This document shows positions 35,826-44,037 of a DNA stretch of 64,000 bases, piece after piece. The position numbers and the translations under genes are program-made. The stretch comes from VXRJ01 sp965246995 (GTDB lineage: Bacteria > Acidobacteriota > Vicinamibacteria > Vicinamibacterales > UBA8438). The notes under the pieces were generated by a model. That model was not told the DNA's origin. It made no database searches and was given only the letters and a program-made list of their open reading frames with translations. Location: the NCBI GenBank assembly GCA_965246995.1, contig OZ252008.1:744001-808000 (forward strand), read 5' to 3'. Each line of letters opens with the position of its first letter. Within the stretch, counting starts at the first letter, position 1.

Positions 35826-37652
35826 TCAAGGCGCGCGCCTCAACCATACGTCGCGGCGGTCACTTCTGTCACCTGTTGGCAAGCTGGTCTGGGTGTCCAG
35901 GGCGTCGAGTCGCCGTTGCAGATCCAGCTTGCGGGTGAGTAGCGCATCGTCGATCGTGTCGGACGCGCCGTCGCGTTGCCTGCGATCGATCTCGTCCTGC
36001 ACGCCGGCCAGTTCGCGTTCACCGCGGCGGCGCAACAGCTCGATGCCGCAGTCCTCGACGTCGGCTGGCGCGACCTCCATCGCGGCGATCGTGTTGACGA
36101 GCGCCGCTTCGTCCTCCGTCAGCCGCTCGACAAGCGTCCTCGCCAGGTCCGTCGCGGGTCCCGCGGCGAGGTTGTGCGCCACTTCCAGGATTGCCGCAGT
36201 CCGGAGACTTTGGAAGTCGGCAGGTTCGAGACCGGTGAGAACCCGCTGGGCCTCCTCGGTCCGGTGGATCACGGCCCAGATCAAACCCTTCTCGGACTCC
36301 AGTGGGTCTCGGTGCGCCGCCGCCGACGGGTCGGCGGCCGACTTCGGGCGGCGGCCGGCGACCGCCTGGCGGATGGCGTCACGCACCACCGCCTCCGTTG
36401 CACCGGCGCGGTGAGCGATCCGGTCAGCAAACTGATCGCGCGCCACCGCGTCCGGTATCCGCGACGCTATGGCACGCATCGCGTTCACGAACCCGGTCCG
36501 CTGGCTCTCGCGTGTCAGGTCACGGGATTCGGCGGCGCGCTCGAGCACGTAGTCGAGGTACGGCGTCGACCGTTTGAGCCGGTCGACGTAGTACGTGGCG
36601 CCATGCTGGCGGATCGCCGTGTCCGGATCCTGACCATCTGGCAACCGCACGACATTCACCTGGAAACCGGTGGCGATCAGCAGTTCACCGGAACGGGCCG
36701 AGGCCCCCACCCCCGCCGCGTCAGGATCGAAACTGAGAAGCGCCTTGGTGCAGAAGCGGTGGAGCAGCTTCGCTTGCCGTTCAGTCAGTGCCGTCCCGCA
36801 CGTGGCGACGACCGGTTCGATCCCGGCCTGTACCGCCTGCGCGAGATCGAAGTAGCCCTCAACGAGGACCGCGAACCCGCGTTTGCGAATCGCCTGCTTT
36901 GCCAGGTGGAGACCGTACAGCGTGCGGCCCTTCGTATAGAGCGCAGTCTCGGGCGAGTTGATGTACTTGACCTGCTGATCGCCGCCTAGCGCGCGGCCAC
37001 CGAAGGCGATGACCGATCCGGTGTCGCGGCAGATCGGAATGATCAGCCGCTGGCGAAACCGGTCGATCGGTGGGCGGCCGTCCGATTCGGTCACAAGGCC
37101 ACTCTTCCGGAGCAGTTCCATCGGTTGCCCCGCCTCGCGAAGATGCAGCGTCAAGCCGTCGCGGCGCGGCGGCGTACATCCGAGACAGAGCGCGTCGATC
37201 GTCTCGGGCTGGATGCCCCGCTGCTCGAGATACGCGCGGGCGCCGCCGCCCGTGGGTGCGGCAAGCTGGTCCCGGAAGTACGCCGCCGCCAGTTCGTGGA
37301 CCTTGAGCAGCGCTTCGCGCTCTGTTTCGGCGGCGTGATCGTGTTCGGCGTCGTCCGTTTCGGGTAGCTGGAGGCCGAATCGCTGCGCGAGCGACTTCAC
37401 CGCTTCCGGGAAGCTCAGCTTCTCGTACAGCTCGACGAACTTCAGGACGTCGCCGCCCGTGGAGCAGCCGAAGCAGTGAAAGAACCCCTTGTCGGGGTGG
37501 ACGTGGAAACTGGGCGTCTTCTCGTTGTGGAACGGGCAGAGCCCCTTGTAGCTGGTACCCGCCTTCTTGAGCGGCACCACCTCCTGAATCACCCGCACGA
37601 TGTCCGCCTGCATCTTGAGGTCCGCGATGAAGCCGGTGGGGTAGCGGGCCAC
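35826..37652 (-). CDS. dnaG: DNA primase DnaG
   Basis: 608 aa. Zinc-binding CHC2 domain (LCPFHNEKTPSFHVHPDKG, then FHCFGCSTGGD at residues about 40-65), the catalytic N-terminal core with GRALGGDQQVKYINSPET, and the TOPRIM residues VEGYFD and LLSFDPDAAG. A C-terminal helicase-binding region follows. It makes RNA primers for replication. Start GTG 37652 has AGGAG 3 nt upstream (CTAGGAGTCCGTGG), and the gene begins 6 nt after mutS2, suggesting coupling. Confidence 0.96.
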   Translation of the reverse strand: MARYPTGFIADLKMQADIVRVIQEVVPLKKAGTSYKGLCPFHNEKTPSFHVHPDKGFFHCFGCSTGGDVLKFVELYEKLSFPEAVKSLAQRFGLQLPETDDAEHDHAAETEREALLKVHELAAAYFRDQLAAPTGGGARAYLEQRGIQPETIDALCLGCTPPRRDGLTLHLREAGQPMELLRKSGLVTESDGRPPIDRFRQRLIIPICRDTGSVIAFGGRALGGDQQVKYINSPETALYTKGRTLYGLHLAKQAIRKRGFAVLVEGYFDLAQAVQAGIEPVVATCGTALTERQAKLLHRFCTKALLSFDPDAAGVGASARSGELLIATGFQVNVVRLPDGQDPDTAIRQHGATYYVDRLKRSTPYLDYVLERAAESRDLTRESQRTGFVNAMRAIASRIPDAVARDQFADRIAHRAGATEAVVRDAIRQAVAGRRPKSAADPSAAAHRDPLESEKGLIWAVIHRTEEAQRVLTGLEPADFQSLRTAAILEVAHNLAAGPATDLARTLVERLTEDEAALVNTIAAMEVAPADVEDCGIELLRRRGERELAGVQDEIDRRQRDGASDTIDDALLTRKLDLQRRLDALDTQTSLPTGDRSDRRDVWLRRAP

Positions 37653-37658
37653 GGACTC

Positions 37659-40301
37659 CTAGTCCTTTAGCGCGATGACGGTAACGCCGCCGCCGCCATG
37701 TTCCGGTGCGGCCGGAGCGTGCTTTTCGACCAGCGGATGATCGCCGAGGAAGCTCGCGATGGCGCGCCTGAGCTGTCCGGTGCCGTGACCATGAATGACG
37801 CGCAATTCCCGCCGCTCGTGCAAGATCGCACGGTCGACGTACTTCTCGACGCGGGCAAGCGCCTCGTCGACGCGGCAGCCGATGACGTTCAGCTCGAGCG
37901 GCGGCGCGCTCTCCTCGGCAACGTTCACCGTGACGCCGCCGCGGGCGGCGGCGCGCGTAACGGCGGCGCGCGTAACGGCACGGCCGTCCGCCGAAGCGAC
38001 CGGCAAATCGAGTGGTCGGAGGTCACCCACCCGCACGTGGATCCGTTTGCCGAGCGCTTCCACTTCGGCGTCGTCGCCATCGATCACGGCCAGAATGCCG
38101 TCGAGGCGAAGGCTGGCGACATGCACGCGGCTCCCCACCGCCGGCGGTACCTTTGCTGGACGTTCCGGCCGACCGCCATCGTCCTCCACGGGAGCGCCGG
38201 CGGTGATGGCGCCGGCGGTTACGCTGCCGCGTTCGCGGGCTTCCCACCCTCCACTCGAGGCCGCTTCGCTGGCGCGCGCCTCCGCCGCAATCGCCTTGAG
38301 CGTCTCGACGGCGTGCTTCTTCAACACCCCCGTGTGGCCCGTCGACAATGGCGGCGCTGACTTGTCCGGCTGCCCGGTGCGTTTCTTCAGCGCGGCGGTG
38401 CGCGTTCGCAGATCACCCACGAGCGTATCGATCGCGCGCCGCGCCTTCCGGAGTTCGGCGTCGACCCCGCTCCGGAGCCGTTCCTTCGCCGCTGCCTCAC
38501 GTTCGTTCAGCGCCCGTTCTGCAGCGGCGAGCGCTTCGCGCTGCTGTTCTACCGCGCGCCGTTCGGTCGCCAGTGTGTCGCGTTCCCTGGAGGCGCGCGC
38601 GAGGTCACGCTCCACCTGTTCCAGATGGTCGGCCAGTTGTGCCTCGCGCGCACTCCTGCGGGCGTGGGCGTCTTCGATGATTGAAGACGCGACGCCGAGG
38701 CGTCCGGCAATCTCGAGTGCAAGGCTCCGCCCCGGGGATCCGTAGGTCAGCCGGTATGTCGGCGCGTAGGTCTCGGGGTCGAAGCCGAAGCCGGCCCCGA
38801 CGACCCCATCCGTCGTCGCCGCGTACGACTTCAGCATGTCGTCGTGCGTCGTGGCCAGCACCAGCGCGCCGCGCTGGCGGAAGTGATCCACGATCGCGGC
38901 GCCGAGCGCACCGCCCTCCACCGGATCGGTACCGGCGCCCACCTCGTCGAGCAGCACCAGCGCCGGCGCATGTAGCTGCGCATCCATCGCGACAATGTGC
39001 GCGATGTGCCCGGAGAAGGTGGACAGGCTGTTCGCGATGGACTGCTCGTCGCCGATGTCGGCGAAGACGGATAGGAACACCGGGAGCGACGCTCCCCGCC
39101 CCGCCGGAATGTGCAGCCCCGCCTGTGCCATCAGGGCCAGCAGTCCGGCCGTCTTGAGGGCTACCGTCTTGCCGCCGGTATTGGGACCGGTCACTACCAG
39201 CGCACCGGTCGGTGGCGTCACTGCGATGTCGACGGGTACCGGCCCGGTTTCCTCCCGTGGTGCAAGGTCGCCTCGGGGGGCATCCGAGGGGATTCCGGCT
39301 TCCGTGTCCGCCACACCCCGCTCGACCACCTCGCGCATCAACAGGGGATGCCGCGCCGCCGGCAACTCGATTCGCAGATCGGAACTGAGCGTCGGTTCGA
39401 CGCCGTCAACCAGCTTCGAGAATCGCGCCCGCGCCTGCATCAGATCGAGATCGGCGACCGACTCCAGGGTCCGCCGCAACTCGAGCGCGCGTGCCCTGAG
39501 CGCGTTCGACAGTTCGAGCAGGATGCGGAACACCTCCTGGCGCTCTTCTTCCTCGAGCGCGACGATTTCGTTGTTGATCTCAACCGTGCTGAGCGGTTCG
39601 AGAAAGAGGCTGGCGCCGCTGCCGGAACTGCCGTGGACGATTCCCGGAATGGCGCTGCGGTGTTCTGCACGGACCACGAGGACGAACCGGCCAGCCCGCT
39701 CGGTCACTACGTGTTCCTGGAGGTACCGCGCTGTCTCCCGTCCGCGCAGGTATGACTCGAGCGTGCCACGCAGTCGTTGCCGCAGCCGCTGCAACTGCTG
39801 GCGGATGGCGGCCAGGCGCGGCGTCGCGTCGTCCGCCACCTCCCCTTCCGGTGTGATTCGGCTCCGTATGTTTGCCGCCTCCCGGTCAAACTCCCCCAGG
39901 CCTTCGGCGGTCACGCTCAACAGGGGCCATCCATCCGCGCGGTCGGGTGGAGCAGTGGCCGAACGGATTGCCTTTGCCGTTGCGCCGACGGAAAGGAGGA
40001 ATGTGGCGAATCCCATCAGTTGCGGCGCATCGAGCGGGCGGCCGTCGATGGCGAGCGCCGCGATCGATGCTTCCAGATCGTCGGGAGCTTCGAGTGGCAG
40101 TGAATGATTGGCGTTTAGGTACTCGACGGTTTCTGTCGTCGCCCGCAGCCCTTCGGCGACTGCCGCCCGGTCGGTCATCGGCCGCAGCCGGCCTGCTCCG
40201 GTTCCGCCGAGTGGTGTCAGCGCGAAGCTGCAGACGGCCGCGACAACCCGGTCGAACTCCAGCGTCCGGAGTGTCGCGTCGTCCGTTGGAAGGGGTGCCA
40301 T
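37659..40301 (-). CDS. mutS2: Endonuclease MutS2
   Basis: 880 aa. Lacks the mismatch-recognition N-terminus of MutS. Core and clamp lead to the ABC-type ATPase with Walker A TGPNTGGKTVALKTAG near residue 370 and LVLLDEVGAGTDPVEGGAL; a long coiled coil (about 505-640) and a C-terminal Smr nuclease domain (about 800-880) with LNVIGCRVDEALARVEKYVD and RVIHGHGTGQLR. MutS2 limits recombination or splits collided ribosomes in the species studied; which applies here is unknown. It starts 34 nt after larB. Confidence 0.93.
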   Translation of the reverse strand: MAPLPTDDATLRTLEFDRVVAAVCSFALTPLGGTGAGRLRPMTDRAAVAEGLRATTETVEYLNANHSLPLEAPDDLEASIAALAIDGRPLDAPQLMGFATFLLSVGATAKAIRSATAPPDRADGWPLLSVTAEGLGEFDREAANIRSRITPEGEVADDATPRLAAIRQQLQRLRQRLRGTLESYLRGRETARYLQEHVVTERAGRFVLVVRAEHRSAIPGIVHGSSGSGASLFLEPLSTVEINNEIVALEEEERQEVFRILLELSNALRARALELRRTLESVADLDLMQARARFSKLVDGVEPTLSSDLRIELPAARHPLLMREVVERGVADTEAGIPSDAPRGDLAPREETGPVPVDIAVTPPTGALVVTGPNTGGKTVALKTAGLLALMAQAGLHIPAGRGASLPVFLSVFADIGDEQSIANSLSTFSGHIAHIVAMDAQLHAPALVLLDEVGAGTDPVEGGALGAAIVDHFRQRGALVLATTHDDMLKSYAATTDGVVGAGFGFDPETYAPTYRLTYGSPGRSLALEIAGRLGVASSIIEDAHARRSAREAQLADHLEQVERDLARASRERDTLATERRAVEQQREALAAAERALNEREAAAKERLRSGVDAELRKARRAIDTLVGDLRTRTAALKKRTGQPDKSAPPLSTGHTGVLKKHAVETLKAIAAEARASEAASSGGWEARERGSVTAGAITAGAPVEDDGGRPERPAKVPPAVGSRVHVASLRLDGILAVIDGDDAEVEALGKRIHVRVGDLRPLDLPVASADGRAVTRAAVTRAAARGGVTVNVAEESAPPLELNVIGCRVDEALARVEKYVDRAILHERRELRVIHGHGTGQLRRAIASFLGDHPLVEKHAPAAPEHGGGGVTVIALKD

Positions 40302-40335
40302 CGTGATGATTCAGCCTACCCCAACACGGGCCGGC

Positions 40336-41157
40336 CTACTCCAGGTGATTGATCAGATGCGCCATGACGGCGGCGCCGAGGCCATTGTCGATGTTGACGA
40401 CGACGACGCCCGACGCGCAGGAGTTGAGCATGCCAAGCAGCGCGGCGAGGCCGCCGAAGCTCGCGCCGTAACCGACGCTCGTCGGCACGGCGATGACCGG
40501 CGTCCGTACCAGGCCGCCAACGACGCTTGGCAGCGCACCCTCCATGCCTGCGACAACGATTACGACGCGGGCCGCATCGAGCCGCTCGCGCTCCGCCAGA
40601 AGGCGGTGCAGGCCGGCAACACCGACATCGTATAGGGCATCGACGCGGTTACCGAGCGTCTCGGCGCTGACGCGTGCCTCTTCGGCAACGGGCATATCCG
40701 AGGTCCCGGCGGCGGCGACCAGGACCGTCCCCCGTCCGGTGGGCTGTGTGGCGACCGGCCGCGCGATGATCCGCGCCGTCTCATGCCACTGCACATCCGG
40801 CGTCACGGCGCGCACGGCGTCGAACGCTTCGGGGGTGGTGCGCGTCACCAGGAGCGGATTGCCGGTGGAGACGATCCGTTCGGCGATTGCGGCGATCTGC
40901 GGTGGCGTCTTGCCCGCGCCGTAGATCACTTCGGGGTAGCCCTGCCGCGCGGCCCGGTGATGATCGACACGGGCGAAGCCGAGATCCTCGAACGGTGCGC
41001 GGCGGATCAGGTCCAACAGCCGCGCTTCCGCCTGATGGGCATCAAGGGCACCCTCCGCGAGCGCGTTGAGCACGTCGCGCACTTCGTCCTGCGTCACGGG
41101 AGTGATTGTGGCATAACCGTCTCGGCTGGCATCCCCAGACCGTTCTCTGGGTATCAT
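40336..41157 (-). CDS. larB: Nickel-pincer cofactor biosynthesis protein LarB
   Basis: 273 aa as drawn; a GTG at 41097 (VTQDEVRDVLNALAEG) gives a more typical N-terminus. The C-terminal half is the PurE-like domain: LVAAAGTSDMPVAEEA, YDVGVAGLHRLL, VVAGMEGALPSVVGG and PTSVGYGASFGGLAALLGML. LarB carboxylates and hydrolyses nicotinic acid adenine dinucleotide in making the nickel-pincer nucleotide. LarC and LarE are not in the window, so its partners must be elsewhere. It heads the leftward unit with mutS2, dnaG and rpoD. Confidence 0.9.
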   Translation of the reverse strand: MIPRERSGDASRDGYATITPVTQDEVRDVLNALAEGALDAHQAEARLLDLIRRAPFEDLGFARVDHHRAARQGYPEVIYGAGKTPPQIAAIAERIVSTGNPLLVTRTTPEAFDAVRAVTPDVQWHETARIIARPVATQPTGRGTVLVAAAGTSDMPVAEEARVSAETLGNRVDALYDVGVAGLHRLLAERERLDAARVVIVVAGMEGALPSVVGGLVRTPVIAVPTSVGYGASFGGLAALLGMLNSCASGVVVVNIDNGLGAAVMAHLINHLE

Positions 41158-41245
41158 ATTAAAGTTTAGTCATGTGTTATGCATTACATATAGTGCCAGT
41201 AGACATTTGTGATAATAAATATATACCATAACTTAACAAGAGTTT
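41150..41245. promoter_or_regulatory. AT-rich divergent intergenic island
   Basis: About 95 bp with runs such as TCATATTAAAG, ATTACATATAG and GATAATAAATATATACC, in sharp contrast to the GC-rich surroundings. It lies between leftward larB and the rightward glycosyltransferase. Several overlapping -10-like hexamers occur on both strands (for example TAGACA-N16-TATACC rightward and TTGTTA-N17-ATTATC leftward), so a divergent promoter is likely, though none can be singled out. Confidence 0.45.
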
Positions 41246-41317
41246 CCCTCCGCGCAACGACCACGCGCCGTGCGGCGGTTGACGGGCCGGGCGGGCGGCA
41301 GGTACCGTGACGGGCAC

Positions 41318-42865
41318 ATGGCCTCGCTGGACGGGATCATCCTCACCTTGTATTTCGGTGCGCTCTGCGGGCTCAGCGTGTACGGGCTGCACCGGAGTCT
41401 GCTGATCTGGTTCTTCCTTCGGGGGCCGCGGGCCGAGAAGACGCGCGCAGCCTGGAACGAGCTGCCTCGCGTCACGGTGCAGTTGCCAATCTATAACGAA
41501 CGGCATGTCGCCGAGCGGCTCATAGACGCGGTTGCTCGGCTGAAGTACCCGCGCGATCGATTCGAGGTGCAGGTACTCGACGATTCCACCGACGAGACGA
41601 GAGACGTCGCGGCGCGCGCAGTCGACCGGTGGCGTCGGCGCGGCGTGGCGATTCACCATATCTGCCGGAAGACACGCGACGGCTTCAAGGCGGGCGCGTT
41701 GCGCGAGGGCCTGCAAGAGGCGACGGGCGAACTGGTCGCACTGTTCGACGCTGACTTCATTCCGCCGAGCGACTTCCTCGAACAGGCCATCGTCCCGTTC
41801 GCCGACCCGAGCGTCGGGATGGTTCAGGCGCGGTGGGGCCACGCGAACCGCAACTACTCGCTGTTGACGCGCGCACAGGCGCTGCTGCTCGATGCCCATT
41901 TCATCCTCGAGCATGGCGGACGGTACCGTGGCGGGTGCTTTTTCAATTTCAATGGCGCGGCGGGAATCTGGAGGCGCGTTGCCATCGAGGACGCCGGTGG
42001 CTGGCAGGCGGACACGCTCACGGAGGACCTCGACCTGAGCTACCGCGCGCAGCTCGCCGGGTGGCGTTTCGTGCTGCTGCCGGACGTTGTCGTCCCAGCG
42101 GAACTGCCCGTCGAGATGAACGCCTTCAAGGCGCAGCAGCACCGATGGGCGAAGGGATCGATACAGTCGTGCCGCAAGCTGCTGCCGGCTGTACTGCGCG
42201 CCCGGGTGCCGCTCCGAGTAAAGATGGAAGCTGCCCTCCATCTGACGGCGAACGTCAACTATCTGCTGGTGCTTGCGCTTTCAATCTTGATTGTGCCGGC
42301 GATTGCAGTGCGAACCGGCCCCGGCGGCGGACCTGAGAAGCTCTGGATCGATGCGCTGTTCTTCGCCTACGCCGCCGTTTCCGTCTCCAGCTTCTATGGT
42401 GTCAGTCAGCGGGCACTCGGCGGCCGCTGGTGGCTACGCCTGCGCGACCTGCCGGCGGTGATTGCCCTCGGGCTCGGCCTGTCGGTCAACAACGCGGTTG
42501 CCGTCGTTCAGGCGCTTGCCGGTCGCACCGGCGAGTTCCAGCGAACGCCGAAGTACGGCGTGACGCAAGGCGCTGCGTCGCACGCCACCCGTCCTGCCGA
42601 CACCCGTTACCGTCTGGCGTCGCGCTGGCAGCCATTGGTCGAACTGGCGTTCGGCGCCTGGTTCACGGTCGCTAGCGTCTGGGCGTTCGCGGCCGGCGCG
42701 TACGAGGTGGTGCCCTTCCTTGCCTTCTTCCTCTGCGGCTTCTTCTACGCGGGCGGCACGTCACTCGTGCAAACCTGGACGGGCTGGCGTTCCCGCGGGA
42801 ACGCGCAGCCGGACGTTCCCGCCCGTACCCCCCGGACCGCGAACTGGCTGGAGGAGACCTCCTGA
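41318..42865 (+). CDS. Family-2 processive glycosyltransferase (cellulose/mannan-synthase-like)
   Basis: 515-aa membrane enzyme. One N-terminal membrane segment, then a cytoplasmic GT2 domain with VTVQLPIYNERHVAERLI, LDDSTDET, LFDADFIPP, TEDLDLSYRA and QQHRWAKGSIQ; DD, DAD, TED and QxxRW are the motifs of processive beta-glycan synthases. Four or five C-terminal membrane segments follow. It most resembles bacterial relatives of glucomannan or cellulose synthases; the polymer made is unknown and no BcsB-like partner is nearby. ATG 41318 gives MASLDGIILTLYFG. It overlaps gltA by 1 nt. Confidence 0.85.
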   Translation: MASLDGIILTLYFGALCGLSVYGLHRSLLIWFFLRGPRAEKTRAAWNELPRVTVQLPIYNERHVAERLIDAVARLKYPRDRFEVQVLDDSTDETRDVAARAVDRWRRRGVAIHHICRKTRDGFKAGALREGLQEATGELVALFDADFIPPSDFLEQAIVPFADPSVGMVQARWGHANRNYSLLTRAQALLLDAHFILEHGGRYRGGCFFNFNGAAGIWRRVAIEDAGGWQADTLTEDLDLSYRAQLAGWRFVLLPDVVVPAELPVEMNAFKAQQHRWAKGSIQSCRKLLPAVLRARVPLRVKMEAALHLTANVNYLLVLALSILIVPAIAVRTGPGGGPEKLWIDALFFAYAAVSVSSFYGVSQRALGGRWWLRLRDLPAVIALGLGLSVNNAVAVVQALAGRTGEFQRTPKYGVTQGAASHATRPADTRYRLASRWQPLVELAFGAWFTVASVWAFAAGAYEVVPFLAFFLCGFFYAGGTSLVQTWTGWRSRGNAQPDVPARTPRTANWLEETS

Positions 42866-44010
42866 TGGCCGCGAAAGGCGGCCTCGAGGGCGTCGTCGCC
42901 ACGTCATCGTCGATCTGCCATATCGACGGCGAGCAGGGCCTGCTGTCTTACTGCGGCTACGACATCCACGATCTGGCGCGCGAGGCGACGTTCGAGGAGG
43001 TCTGCTATCTCCTCTGGCACCGTCGACTCCCCGTACGCGTCGAATTGGGCGACCTCCGCTCGGAGCTCGCCGCGGCTCGTCCGTTGCCGGAGCCGATGCT
43101 CCGCCTGATGCGGACGCTACCGCCGGGCGATGCGATGGACGCACTCCGCACGCTCGTCTCTGCCCTCGCGCTGATCGACCCGAAGGCGGATGCGAGAACC
43201 GGTGCCGCGGTGCAGGATCCCGATGCCGCATACCGCACCGCGGTTCGACTGACCGCGCAGGTGGGGAGTCTGGTTGCTACCTGGGGCCGCCTGGCGGCTG
43301 GCGGCGGCCCGATCGATCCCGACCCGGCGCTCGATCACGCGGCGAACGTCCTGCTGATGCTGACCGGCCAACGCCCGACGCGGGAGGCGGCCAGAGCGCT
43401 GGACGTAGCGCTGATCCTCCACGCCGACCATGAACTGAACGCTTCCACGTTCGCGGCGCGCGTCACCGCAGCGACGCTGAGCGATCTCTATTCGACCGCG
43501 GTCGCGGGGATTGGCGCGCTGAAGGGTCCGCTCCATGGCGGCGCGAATGCCGAGGTGATGCGGATGCTGCTCGATCTGGGCGAAGACGCGCCGGAGGAAG
43601 AAGTGGAGCGCGCCATCCGCGACATGCTTTCGAAGAAGCAGAAGGTGCCCGGTTTCGGGCACCGGGTCTACCGCACCGAGGATCCGCGTGCGATGCACCT
43701 GCGCCGAATGTCCGAAACGCTTTCGGAGCAGACGGACACCAACTGGTTCGCCATGTCGCGCACGATCGAAGGGGTGATGCGGGAAGCGCGCCAGATCGAT
43801 GCGAACGTCGACTTCTATTCCGCTTCGACGTACCACATGCTCGGCATCCCGATCGAGCTCTTCACGCCGATCTTCGCAGTGAGCCGGATCGCCGGGTGGA
43901 CGGCGCACGTCCTGGAACAGTACGCCAACAACCGCCTGATCCGTCCCCGCGCCGACTACACGGGGGCGGAGCCGCCCCAGCCGTTCCTGCCACTGAGCCG
44001 GCGCGTATAA
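42865..44010 (+). CDS. gltA: Citrate synthase
   Basis: 381 aa, the short dimeric type common outside enterobacteria. It condenses acetyl-CoA and oxaloacetate. N-terminal GLEGVVATSSSICHIDGE, then the catalytic residues in GPLHGGANAEVMRML (His), VPGFGHRVYRTEDPRA (His) and ANVDFYSASTYHMLGIP (Asp). A 2-methylcitrate synthase cannot be fully excluded from sequence alone. ATG 42865 shares a base with the previous stop and has GGAGGAG about 11 nt upstream. Confidence 0.92.
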   Translation: MAAKGGLEGVVATSSSICHIDGEQGLLSYCGYDIHDLAREATFEEVCYLLWHRRLPVRVELGDLRSELAAARPLPEPMLRLMRTLPPGDAMDALRTLVSALALIDPKADARTGAAVQDPDAAYRTAVRLTAQVGSLVATWGRLAAGGGPIDPDPALDHAANVLLMLTGQRPTREAARALDVALILHADHELNASTFAARVTAATLSDLYSTAVAGIGALKGPLHGGANAEVMRMLLDLGEDAPEEEVERAIRDMLSKKQKVPGFGHRVYRTEDPRAMHLRRMSETLSEQTDTNWFAMSRTIEGVMREARQIDANVDFYSASTYHMLGIPIELFTPIFAVSRIAGWTAHVLEQYANNRLIRPRADYTGAEPPQPFLPLSRRV

Positions 44011-44037
44011 TCGGTGTGGCCGTTCGGCCTCCCCCCA

